Made by a program: the position numbers and the translations under genes. Of a stretch of 64,000 nt of DNA, positions 13,151 through 22,980 are shown in pieces. How positions within the stretch are numbered: position 1 is the stretch's first letter; each line of letters opens with the position of its first letter. The DNA is from Nageia nagi (taxonomy: Eukaryota > Pinophyta): contig JBITNC010000001.1 of assembly GCA_050084985.1 (NCBI GenBank), forward strand, positions 496,001 to 560,000, in the 5' to 3' direction. Below the pieces are notes generated by a model. It searched no databases, was not told where the DNA came from, and saw only the letters and a program-made list of their open reading frames with translations.

Positions 13151-13809
13151 TGTGGAAAAAGATCCATGTGGAATCTCATGGATATTTATAAAAATAGTTT
13201 GGATATTTATAGAGATGGAGATATAATGTATTTTGAAATTCAAGTTGTATAGAAATATACATATATTCTCTAGTATATAAATAGAAAAAGTGTTATGGGC
13301 ATGGAAGATAAGTTGTGAAGCAAGTTGAGCACAAGTCTAGAGCAAGTCTAGTGAGAGTAAAGTTCAAGTTAAGTCAAATTGAGTTTAAGTTATGAGTGAG
13401 TTGTAAAGTTGTGAAGAAGTTTATATATGTGTAATAGTTCTTGATTATTAGTGTTAAGTGTGTCAAGTGTTATATTGTATTTTTGATTATCTAAGTGAAG
13501 AGAAGGTTAGAGTTTTTTTGTAATAAGTCTCTCTTTGTGAAGTTGTGATAGTGATTATGTTGGATTGGTTGTTGAGTTGAGAAAGTGGTGGTGGTCCTCA
13601 TAGGATAACCAAGTCTATTTTCTATCATCATGGTGAGAGTTCTTACCATTGCATTGTAACTCTTTTTGTAAATTTGTATCTTCAATTTCATCAATAATAT
13701 TATATGATTTTTCTATTGTATAGTTATTTTATTGGTCATAGTCTCTAAATTGCATTATCACTAATAAAAGTAGTGCATCAAGATGAAAGATCATTACAAG
13801 AGGAAGGCC
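13151..13809 (+). repeat. E2 second LTR copy
   Basis: Begins TGTGGAAAAAGATCC and matches 8691-9357 across its length. After it, TGGTATCATGATT (13810) and about 30 more bp still match the sequence following the left copy. That means this copy may carry primer-site sequence, which a 3' LTR should not. Confidence 0.65.
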
Positions 13810-13849
13810 TGGTATCATGATTCCTTATGTGCTAAAATAGTTGACAATT

Positions 13850-15724
13850 CATAGGGATCATACCAAGCATAGAAGTAATATGAAGATGGATGGATAAAAA
13901 TTGGATGACTCTACTACATGAAGTCCATGACTCTTGTTAACCACTATATGAATTCCATACATTAGTCAAAGACTCTAGTAGCTATGCTTTTTCACATCAA
14001 TATCTCTAACATGTTATAGGTAGAAGAAATTAGTACGTTTTCTTTGTTGGTGGTTCAATTTGGACATATACATGGAAAAATAATTATCTCCAATAGTATA
14101 ATCCTCTCAGAAATAATGGCATTCAAAACATTTCATGATATACACTTTGTAATCAAGTGTCTTCCTCTTATTATGTTCATTTTAAGTAAGTGGATGATTT
14201 TTTATAGATCTACATGTATGTCTTCTTGTATATGTTACATGAAAATGTTGCATTCTATAATTAATCAATTTGAGCATTTCTCTTTTACAATATGGTATCA
14301 TAATTTATAACCTTATGAACTAACTATATATTATGATTTTTCTATCTTCCTATTCAAGAATTTATCTCTTCCATACTTATGTCAAGCAATATGATTGCAT
14401 GGATTGTAATAATTTGCATAATAAGTATGAATTTATCTAAAGTGATGCTAATATATGATATAAAGATGCATAAATGCATTCAAAATTATTCAATTAGGCC
14501 TACATAGATCTCCTCCAAATATGTGCACCTCAAAAAGAGATTAAAGCTATCAAAAAACAACAATATACATACTTTAAATATGGATGAAGATAAATTAGGT
14601 TAGAATATAGATCATACAAATCTTGAAAAAATATCAAATAGCCTCACAATAAATAATAGTAGAAACTATACATTATAATATATATATGTATTTATATATC
14701 TATATATTACTAAAGTAGAAGAATATAATAGAATTTCTTCATATAATCAAGTGGAGATTACTCTCAGCCAATTAAGATTTTCTCACCCTATTCAAGATCA
14801 ATAACCTACTCTAATACCATATTGAAAATATTGAATCCACTTAAATCACTTTGCATTATTTCATATAAATAGAAAGATATAATATAAAAATAGATAAGCA
14901 ACTTTGATCATGTTATTGTAGCAACACACGCTAAAATATAATGTACCCACTAGACATGACATGTAGTTAAGATACTAATATATTAAAACTCTCTAATAAT
15001 TAACATTTCTAACAATAATTAATTTCACTAACAAGAAGATGAGACAATCACTCTCCTAAAAAAATGTTAATATTTTGGGGACCAAAAGCCTCTTAGTTAC
15101 AGAGGTGTAATCCAAATCAATCATGAGAATAAAAATTAAACATCAATAGAGTGAAGATTTATTTGAATTATTTTTTTCTACAAACTAATAATTTATCACT
15201 AACATTAGACCATAATTGAGCACCCACCCTTGGAAACATAAGAATTGTGATCTCATTTTTCAAATTTGGCTTCCTAGGCATCATTTTATGTTAAATATGT
15301 ATTTAATTGACTATTTTTTATCTATTTATTAAGCACCAATATTAAATTGAGAATCGATACTAGATGATCATAATGGATTTTGTGGAAGTCAGACCATCAC
15401 AAAAAAATTCATGGAATAAAAATAAAGTTCAAACAGCATTTGGATGTGGGGAAATGGGATGAAAATATTAAAACATCCTTGATTAAGTTTTTGAGAGGCT
15501 AATTAATAATAATGAACCTATTCTAGTACATTTTTTGTTCTTATTGAAGATTGACAGTTGGGAAGTATTTTCAAAGTTGATATTTGGTTAATCTTAGAAT
15601 GTTGATGACTATTAGAGTTTTTGATGCAAGTGCTAGCTAGTATTTGGCTAGAACATATAAGCTAACTATGGTTATAATCCATTCCTTTTGATCTAAAATA
15701 ATAAAATCATAAATTATTTAAAGT
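13850..15724. other. Unassigned region with possible minus-strand LTR edge
   Basis: AT-rich with no credible coding frame. ACTCTAATACCA at 14808-14819 matches 10 of 12 bases of the reverse complement of a tRNA-Met primer site. It is followed by TATTGAAAATATTGAATCC, so a minus-strand LTR may start near 14820. Its other end is not visible. AT-only simple sequence lies at 14676-14710. Confidence 0.35.
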
Positions 15725-16125
15725 GGATGTTCCCCACATTAGGGCTTTACCAATATAAAATTGGGTGTCATTATGTGCATGTGGATTTATTAGTTCTATT
15801 TTTATTTACTTCACTAAACCAATAAATTCCATAAGAGATACTTTATTTATGTTTGGTTAAATAAGAAAATAATTAAAAGTTAAAAATTTGTACTTGATAA
15901 TCCAAAAAATCATAGCTTACTAATGATTACAGATCTCATAGTATAGAGAAAGTTTATTAATGGGCATTATTGATTTTGACCTATGGTGTTAAGAGGAGTG
16001 ATTATTTTGACAATGCTTGTTATTTGGAAAGTGTGTTTTTATATTTATACAATGAGTATAAAAACAATATTGATTGGAGAGCTATAAGGCAGAGTTTTAT
16101 AATTAGAAAAAATACTACAATATAT
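15725..16125 (+). repeat. LTR fragment, family F, copy 2
   Basis: Shares the CCCACATT, TAAAATTG and AAAAATTTGTACTTGAT landmarks with 171-320. It continues to a TATA-like TATTTATACAATGAGTATAA near 16043 before being cut by element D at 16126. Its own right end is not found. Confidence 0.45.
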
Positions 16126-17596
16126 TGAAAGAATTTAAAGTTCCATGTTTGAATTCCATTCAATAGTTTGTCTTCCTCCAATGACTATTATCAACCTACT
16201 AGCTTTACTTTTGCTACAACCATGTTGTTGAGCTTCTTAATGCTCAAAGATCTGATATTGGATTGATGTAGGTCTAATTTTGTACTTAAGTATGGATGCC
16301 CACATTCTCTAACTTTCTAGGTGCTCTATTTATGTTTTTGCCTAATTCTCTAAGTGGATCTATAATCCATCAGACCTCTTGGAGTCTTCAACACTCCATT
16401 TTTTTCTTGTATAAATATGAATATTATTTTCCATTTTAATTTTATGCTTTTATTGTAATGTTATATTGCCATTTTTCTCTAACAAAAGCATTCATAAGTA
16501 CTCTACAACTCTCTTGTGATTATGTATTTTTATTCTCAAGCTTGTATGCTTGTGAAAATACTTTATAGATCTTTCTAACAATTGACAAAGTATATTCCAA
16601 GGTTATATTTATATGATTTGGGATATTTTAACTATGTAGGTACTTGTTTTTTTACCAATTTAAGTAATAGATATTTATGTTTTTGTGATTGTGCCAAACT
16701 ACCTTATTTTGGATCAATTTTTCTTATAGGAGCTATAACTTTTGTTATAGATATCCTTTTTGTGTGATTCATTTTATGTTATAAAGGTTAATTCAATACC
16801 TTTTTAACCACATATAATATACCATACTTCATTTGCATATCGACTCAAAAATAATAAAATATAAACCTACACTTTTGTAGTCTTGTTATTGAGCTTCGAG
16901 GATTCATTTTCCTTCTCTAAATATTTCTAAACCTTTAGCATTGGATATATAATTTTATTTTGATTAATTTTATGGGTCATAGTGATAGGTTTTGTAAATA
17001 AATGACCAAGTTACAACCTTCCAAATTTAGCCTAGTAAACCAATCTAGGTCCAATCTACCCCCTAGAAAAATTTTGCTAACATCATCATCCTCCAATGTT
17101 TAAGAAAGCATATTTTGGCTTATTTTTGGGTGTTATACCCATATTTTTTATATTAATACCTTCATACCTTTTGTTAAAAGCATTTTTGATGTCATTTTAC
17201 ATTAATGAAGCACATTTTACACCCATAAATCATATTTCCTCCTTATGACATCACTTCACATCTAGGAAAGTGGATTTTTTAGCTTGTGGTCAAATTTAGA
17301 ACTTAGTTCTATTGATGTAAAATCCTTTGGAATCCTATAAAATCCTATATAATATCATTTCATACTTGAATAGGATTTTAGACCCTGATAAGCTCATGCA
17401 AGGCTCATATTACTTAGAAATTGACCCAAAAATTCAAATTGATAACTGTTGGAAATATATTTTTATGCTCTATCCAACTATAAGGTTAAATTAATATTTA
17501 GGAAAAATTTGGTTTGTCTAAAAATGTCTAAAAATTTTGGTATCATTTTTATCCCTAGTTCATAGCATTTACATACTTGGAGTTTCAAAGCTCTCA
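16126..17596 (+). repeat. LTR of E1 family (element D)
   Basis: Starts TGAAAGAATTTAAAGTTCC and ends CTCTCA, 1471 bp. It aligns with both E1 LTRs, including CAGACCTCTTGGAGTCTTC near 16371 and ACTACCTTATTTTGGATC near 16698. It is followed by a degraded primer site, so it is a 5' LTR of a truncated element, not a solo LTR. No partner 3' LTR is seen before A begins at 18276. Confidence 0.75.
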
Positions 17597-17598
17597 AT

Positions 17599-17610
17599 TG
17601 GTATCATATC
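17599..17610 (+). other. Element D primer-binding site, degraded
   Basis: TGGTATCATATC keeps the first eight bases of the tRNA-Met complement. It lies 2 bases after the LTR end. Confidence 0.6.
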
Positions 17611-17657
17611 ATAAATATGGAGTCTATGCCTAAAAATCTTCAGATATGGCTAAATAA

Positions 17658-18025
17658 ATGGAGGAATTGAAGGCTCAAGTGAGACTAGATTTCCATCCAT
17701 GTGTTGGTAAGAATAAGAGTAATTCTACTTCTTCACATGTTGAGGAGAAAAAGAATCAAGATCATGGTACAAGCAAAAATATCCCTAAGATAAAATATCA
17801 TGGAGATAAGATAAAAGAAAAGCTTAGGAATCCTTCCATAATGAACAAGGATATCAAGAAGAAATCATTTTGTTCTCATTACATGAAAGTGACCATTATC
17901 AGAATGGATGTTGGTAACTTCATCCTAAATTACAACATCCATGTATGAGTTTGAAATATGGAAACAAAAATAAAATGATATCCCCTCCCAATGAACCAAT
18001 GAGAATAGGCTGGGAAGCACGAAGA
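17658..18025 (+). pseudogene. Element D gag C-terminal relic
   Basis: An ATG at 17658 opens a 96-residue frame that is lysine-rich (SHVEEKKNQDHGTSKN). It ends in CSHYMKV followed, in a neighbouring frame, by WKLHP-type residues. That arrangement resembles a zinc-knuckle tail seen in plant retrotransposon gags, with frame damage inside the knuckle. The bulk of gag, and all of pol, is missing between the primer site and here or beyond. Confidence 0.4.
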
Positions 18026-18275
18026 TAGCTTAATAATAATAAATGGAAATAAATTAATACTATAATGCAAAAGGAAGGGTAGGGGGAATAATGAATGATG
18101 TTGGTCAAATTGAGCAAGTTTAATATCAAAATATGATGATGGTGGAATGGAGAAGAATATTTCTTATTTTGGAATTTGTTATCTATCTTTATGATCCTCC
18201 ATAGTTAGTATCTTGAAATAGTAGATTAAATAATATTATTTTTAGTATAGTATATATTAACAAATACACTATATA
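18026..18275. other. Unassigned spacer before element A
   Basis: AT-rich sequence with no coding signal. It ends in ACTATATA, and ATATA is the left flank of A. Confidence 0.4.
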
Positions 18276-18732
18276 TGTTGGAGTTTTAACCTAATATTCT
18301 CAACAAAATATAAATAATTCAACATTTTTCTCTATGATTGGCTTGTATAGATATTATAGTGATTGATCATCTAATCCTATCTGACCATTGGACTACCAAT
18401 CCACTCTAACTAACTAGTTAGTTTGATGCATACCAATTCATATCCAAAGATTGAAAGATTTTTAGTTATTTATCATTTTTTTTCTTGTTTGGTAATTATT
18501 TTAATATGGATTATGGTTGTAAACATCTAGAATATGTAGGAATATAGTGTAGTTATTTTAATATTCAAAAGGATTTCAGAGTGTTTTTTAGTTGATTTAG
18601 TTAGTTGTATAATTTATATAAATCCATTCTCATAATAGTCATTTTGTATTCAAGTTTTATCAAATAACTATATATATATATATATATAATTCTCTCATTT
18701 TTAGTAATAGATCAATAAGAATATGATTTTCA
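18276..18732 (+). repeat. Element A 5' LTR
   Basis: 457 bp, TGTTGG to TTTTCA. It contains a (TA)n run at about 18669-18689. It aligns with 42780-43231, with many substitutions. Confidence 0.8.
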
Positions 18733-18735
18733 TTA

Positions 18736-18747
18736 TAGTATCAAAGC
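18736..18747 (+). other. Element A primer-binding site
   Basis: TAGTATCAAAGC matches 10 of 12 bases of the tRNA-Met complement and sits 3 bases after the LTR's CA. Confidence 0.7.
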
Positions 18748-18848
18748 TAGATTGGTATTTTTAAGTTAGAAAGCTTGTGGGTACTTTGTAAGAGTTTATC
18801 AAGTTCTTTCAAAAGGGAAATCCAAAGATTCTTATTGTGGAAAGCATA

Positions 18849-19617
18849 ATGGCTATCAATAATAACTCATGGCCAATGCTATAATTCAAAGGTGAGGACT
18901 ATGAGTATTGGATTATAAAAATGAAAAGTATACTCATAAGTAAATTCTTTTGGGACATTGTAGAAGATGGCTACAATGAACCTACTGATTGAAACACTCT
19001 CCAAAGAGTTGAGAAGACTACAAGGAAAGATGCATAAAAGAAGAATACTTGTGCACTCTATCATATTCAATTAAGCTTGGACAAAAGCATTTTTCCAAGA
19101 ATTGATTTATGTACTAAAACAAAATAAGCTTTGAAATCCTTGGTAATGAATATTAAGGGAGTGCACAAGTGAAGCAAGTCAAGCTTCAAACTTTGAAAAG
19201 AATTTTAAAACTCTTAAAATGAAATATGGAGAAAATATTGGACACTATTGTGTTATGATGAAGGCTTGTATGAATAAGATGCAAACTCTTAGTGAAGAGA
19301 TGAATAATGAAGTTTTTGTAAAGAAAGTGTTGAGAAAACTTCTCCCAAAATGGAACCATGTAGCAATCATAATTAAAGAGAGCAAGGATATTTCTTTTCT
19401 TGATTATAATCAATTGATTAGTTTACTAATATCTCATGAAGAAATACTAAAATATTTACATCTCCAAATTTTGGTGGTGTTCAAGAAAAAGCTTTTGCAT
19501 CGAAGGAGGGTGAAGCTAGTGCAAGTGGACATGGAAGAGTCCATATAAGGGGTCATTCTCCTTCAAAAGGTAGAGGTAGAGGAATAAGAGGTACTACCCA
19601 AGGAAGAGGATCAAGAG
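18849..19617 (+). pseudogene. Element A gag relic, first part
   Basis: Starts MAINNNSWPML, then FKGEDYEYWIIKMKSIL and FFWDIVEDGYNEP. This is the typical copia gag N-terminus (DUF4219/UBN2 type). The frame 19219-19548 carries the core, including MKYGENIGHYCVMMKACMNK and VLRKLLPKWNHVAIIIKES. The glycine/arginine-rich tail (SKGRGRGIRGTTQGRGS) runs into the B insertion at 19618. It resumes at 38113 with a zinc-knuckle remnant. Several stops make it inactive. Confidence 0.8.
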
Positions 19618-20064
19618 ATCTAGAATTTATAATGTAATATTGTGTAATATTTCTCTTTATATAAATTCACTTAATGCTTAAAGTATCTTTAGATACCTTA
19701 AAGTATTAAGGAAATAAAATAGGAATAGGATTAAAAATAAGTAAAGAATTAAGTATAGAAAGGGGATTAAATATAGAGTGGGTTTCTTCTTATAAATAAA
19801 GAAAACCCCCTATCTCATTTTTGTACAATTTTTATGCAAGATTTGCTATAGGTTTAGATTTTGAAGAGAGAAGAGAGATTTTGTAAGAGAGGTCCTTGAG
19901 AATAGAAGATCTTAGTTAGTGGACATACTCCCAAAGAGGGAGGAACCATTTTATATCTTATGTTATTAGTGAGATTGGCTTGAGTTATTATGTTGATATT
20001 ATTAATGCCTTCTTGATATCTTGGTAGATTAGAATTTAATTCAGAAAGGGTTAATTTCTTCAAG
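19618..20064 (+). repeat. Element B 5' LTR
   Basis: Begins near TAGAATTTATAATGTAATATT and ends TTCTTCAAG before the primer site. The first three bases differ from the TGT start of the right copy. It contains TATAAATAAAGAAAA, a TATA-box-like block, near 19790. Confidence 0.8.
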
Positions 20065-20076
20065 TGGTATCATAGC
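20065..20076 (+). other. Element B primer-binding site
   Basis: TGGTATCATAGC matches 10 of 12 bases of the tRNA-Met complement. Confidence 0.8.
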
Positions 20077-20647
20077 TTTTCTTAGAGGCTCCTCTTCAAC
20101 ATATTTGAAGGTCATTCCTCTTCTTTCTCTATCTACTTTATTGAGGTAAAAAGGGCTTGAAGGTATAATCTCCCTCTTACCATGTTCATTATTAAATTTT
20201 GCTAATATTACTAACCATTTTTTGGTTCTTTGATTATAAAGTTTTGTTTTGTAAAATTTGTTCAAAGTAGATATTATTGCCATATTTTTTGTTATACTAA
20301 CATGTTAGTTCAATTTTTTATGCTATTGCTATGCATTACCTTTTACTAACAATAGTTTGTTAGTTGCAATTTTTTTAAGTAAAAATTGCTTAATGTGTAG
20401 CAATAATATGTTTTAAGTGAATTTGCTTAAATTTAGCAATAATAAGTTATTATAGCTTAAATTTACAAGTTTCTACTTAGTGTAGAAATAGTTAAAAGTT
20501 TTGCGATTTTTTTATAGATATAATGTTATTATTCCAAATTATTTTTACAATACTAGTATGCTTGTAAAAATCAAATTTCATGCATGCAAAGCTTGATAGT
20601 TTTAAAATATATATATATATTAAATACTATATTTTTAAAAAACTATA
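20077..20647 (+). other. Element B leader, left part
   Basis: Non-coding AT-rich leader between the primer site and the insertion point of C. Its end (TTTAAAAAACTATATAGAT) continues as AT-rich leader at 25004. Confidence 0.6.
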
Positions 20648-20652
20648 TAGAT

Positions 20653-20974
20653 TGCGAGAACTATAATGTTCTCTATTACTCATAAAAAATGAGTTACATA
20701 TATAGGCTTTGTGAAAGCCAGTACAAGACAAAATAAGAAGTTGAGGATAATATTCTCAACCCATAACAAAACTCTAACTTCACACTATATGTATCACCTT
20801 TAGATCACTACATGACAAATTACTTGTTGTAACAATAAACCACAAGGAATATACCCTAAATATTTAATCCTAGACTTTAGACTTTAGGAAAATACTTTAG
20901 GGAAAATACTCTTAATCCTAATTAATTAATCTATTAACTTAGGACTTAGGCATATGTAGGATATAATTCCAACA
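20653..20974 (-). repeat. Element C 3' LTR
   Basis: 322 bp. On the plus strand it runs TGCGAGAAC to TTCCAACA, so on its own strand it starts TGTTGGAA. It differs from the other LTR only at the first bases (TGC versus TTA), an A-run length, and two substitutions (GCCAGTA/GCCATTA and GGCATA/GGGATA). Confidence 0.92.
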
Positions 20975-20986
20975 TTCTCCCCTTTA
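20975..20986 (-). other. Element C polypurine tract
   Basis: On the minus strand the sequence is TAAAGGGGAGAA, directly before the 3' LTR start TGTTGG. Confidence 0.85.
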
Positions 20987-21012
20987 ATGCTAAGTAACTC
21001 ATGCAAGAGTTC

Positions 21013-21411
21013 TTAAGCATTACAAAGTTGAAAGAAACATAAACTTTTTTGTTTCCTCCAATCATACAAAAGAAAATCAAAATTTTCAAGAAATAAGTGG
21101 TAGCACTCCTTCCACTCTCTAAGTGGGATCTCCTCCATTGTTGATGTTGCTCCTCCATTGAGTGCCTCCTTTTGTTGAGTAGCTCCCCCTTCAACAAAAT
21201 TCTCTCCATATGTGATCTTAATCAACCACTCTTTTTCACCTCTTGGATGGTATTCAAACCATGCTTTTAGTGACATTCCAACAATGCTATACGTATTGGT
21301 TTTCAAGAACCAATCTCTCTCACAATGGTGTTTGAACCATTCTTTCATCTCTTTCTCATTTTTTTGTATGGTGTTTAAACCATGTTTGCAAGTAGTCATT
21401 TGCTCTTGCAT
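21013..21411 (-). pseudogene. Element C gag, C-terminal part in a shifted frame
   Basis: This frame overlaps the end of the 515-residue frame and continues it after a shift. It carries WFKHH-type repeats (KEWFKHHCERDWFLK, then KAWFEYHPRGEKEW); the first copy (QTWFKHHTKK) lies in the neighbouring frame. At DNA level the plus-strand motif ATGGTNTTNAAACCATG recurs at 21247, 21325 and 21368. The second spacing, 43 bp, is not a multiple of three, which marks the frame change. The tail is aromatic-rich and ends at the purine tract. No known domain is recognised. Confidence 0.6.
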
Positions 21412-22903
21412 TCATTACATCATAGCATACTCTACATGAGTATGTTCTCATCATTTCACAATAATCATTATACCACACTACTCTCTCACAAATGTCTACA
21501 CACACTTTGAGAAAATACATGGCCACACATTGGCTAATTACATATGCAACTTTGAGTTGCTCCTCACACAAAGTTTCACTCAAAAAATCACACCTCACTA
21601 AGATTTTACAATCATCACTTGGATCCACATGATCCAATTTTTTCATCAATGTCTTCTCCCAAGGAAGACTCTTCAATGTTGTCTCCATGATGCAATCCTC
21701 AAGCAATGCCTTGATAAGACATTCTCCTCCATTCTCCATAGCCTTCAACCTATCCTTCACACATCTAATCAGCAAACATTCATTAGTAGCATTAGCAAAT
21801 AAGCCAAAAAATAAGAAATCATTTCCTCTAATGATGTTTTGGTGAGTAGATATCCATATTAATCTTTCCTTTGATGTTGCTTTTAAAGAAATCATTTCTT
21901 CATTCATGATAAAGAATTCCCATGATTCCTCTTTGCATATTGTTATTTTTATAAGACAACTCTCAATATATTTTGATGCCTCCATTTCATCATGAAGTCC
22001 ATCAATGGCTATCTCATTATCTTCTATCTCCTCCTTGAGATAGTCATCTTCATTCTCCACTCTTGATAAGTGGTCTTCTCCATTGAGGATGAAGTTAATA
22101 GCCTTCATCTCATCTTCATCAATGATCTCTCTTGGATCATTATCCCATATTGTCTTCATAAGACAATCATCATGTTGTGCTTCCTCCATGAAGCATTCCT
22201 CATCTTCTCCTCTCTTCTCAACAAGAAGAAGATTCTCACATACACTCTCCTCCTTGAGAGTTTCTTCTTGGTGATCTTCACATTGGGTGTCTTCACCATC
22301 AACTTGAGCAATGGAATCATCATCACATATGATTTGAGCCTTGTCTTCATTCACTCCATGTGAGTGAGTTTCATCTACTCCATGTGAGTAGTTTTCAGCC
22401 ATGGAACACTCCTCCTTGAGGGTGTTTTCATCTTGTTCTTTATCAAAAAAGAACTCTTGCCAACATTGGTTTGACTCCTCCTCATTCTCCATCATAAGAA
22501 TGGGTTCACAATATGCCTCTTCCATAAAGCATTCATCATCATATGGCTGAAATGGTGTCTTCAATGAACACTCTTCAAATGTCTCCTCCATAAGACATGG
22601 ATCATCACAAGGCCAATCTAATTCCTCTCCAAGGAATTCTCCTTCATAGTTTTCATCATATGTGTCTTCATAATATTCTCTCAATGCTTTCCAAGCAATT
22701 TGGGTTGTTTTACATTTTGCAATGAAAGGTAAAACATTTGGTTTCATTCCTCTCCTAATATCCATAAGAGCTAAGCAATTTTCATATTGCTTCTCTTTCT
22801 TCTCTCTTTTTTCCTCTCCTTCAAGCAAGTTCCAATTTGGAGGTTCTTCATAGCCTTCAATGGTGATGTCCCAAAGACCTTTGCCAATGAGTAATGTCTT
22901 CAT
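21356..22903 (-). CDS. Element C gag-like protein with acidic Cys-motif repeats
   Basis: An open frame of 515 residues. Residues 1-80 (MKTLLIGKGLWDI, GYEEPPNW, KCKTTQIAWKALREYYED) match a copia gag N-terminus of the DUF4219/UBN2 type and resemble element A's gag (MKSIL, FFWDIVEDGYNEP). The usual gag start (MASNSNIDSWPIPEFNGEEY, ATG at 22980) lies upstream in another frame, one base out. From about residue 90 to 310 the protein is strongly acidic. It repeats a short C-(L/F/S/I)-(M/I)-(E/K/A) motif at about residues 103, 125, 166, 237, 247, 316, 395 and 404. The C-terminal 120 residues are cysteine-rich (CDFLSETLCEEQ, CVDICERVVWYNDYCEMM, CRVC). No CCHC zinc knuckle and no protease motif are present. 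The particle-forming role is inferred from the N-terminus only. Confidence 0.75.
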   Translation of the reverse strand: MKTLLIGKGLWDITIEGYEEPPNWNLLEGEEKREKKEKQYENCLALMDIRRGMKPNVLPFIAKCKTTQIAWKALREYYEDTYDENYEGEFLGEELDWPCDDPCLMEETFEECSLKTPFQPYDDECFMEEAYCEPILMMENEEESNQCWQEFFFDKEQDENTLKEECSMAENYSHGVDETHSHGVNEDKAQIICDDDSIAQVDGEDTQCEDHQEETLKEESVCENLLLVEKRGEDEECFMEEAQHDDCLMKTIWDNDPREIIDEDEMKAINFILNGEDHLSRVENEDDYLKEEIEDNEIAIDGLHDEMEASKYIESCLIKITICKEESWEFFIMNEEMISLKATSKERLIWISTHQNIIRGNDFLFFGLFANATNECLLIRCVKDRLKAMENGGECLIKALLEDCIMETTLKSLPWEKTLMKKLDHVDPSDDCKILVRCDFLSETLCEEQLKVAYVISQCVAMYFLKVCVDICERVVWYNDYCEMMRTYSCRVCYDVMNARANDYLQTWFKHHTKK

Positions 22904-22980
22904 TTTGATAGACCAATACTATATTCTTCACCATTGAACTCAGGAATTGGCCATGAGTCTATGTTGCTATTTGAAGCCAT
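22904..22980 (-). pseudogene. Element C gag start, frameshifted
   Basis: The ATG at 22980 begins MASNSNIDSWPIPEFNGEEY, the canonical copia gag opening. The frame then stops after SIGLSK at about 22902. The 515-residue frame picks up exactly where the next gag residues are expected, so a single-base indel separates the two. It may be a mutation, a sequencing error or a recoding site. Confidence 0.7.

Larger units (their letters stand above)
8691..13809 (+). mobile_element. Degraded Ty3/gypsy retrotransposon E2
   Basis: Two direct repeats of about 660 bp (8691-9357 and 13151-13809) flank a gypsy internal region. Its order is gag, protease, reverse transcriptase, RNase H, then integrase, which separates gypsy from copia. 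The integrase stops in its catalytic core and runs straight into the second repeat, with no polypurine tract. Either an internal deletion removed the integrase C-terminus, or the right repeat belongs to another copy. All frames are broken. Confidence 0.75.

Noticed and set aside
14808-14860. A full minus-strand LTR element starting here
   Set aside because: Only a 10/12 primer-site match and one possible LTR edge are visible. No partner LTR or coding region was found, so only a tentative note was kept.
22070-22363. Plus-strand frames opposite the 515-residue gag-like frame
   Set aside because: Shadows of the minus-strand coding sequence caused by its acidic codon bias.
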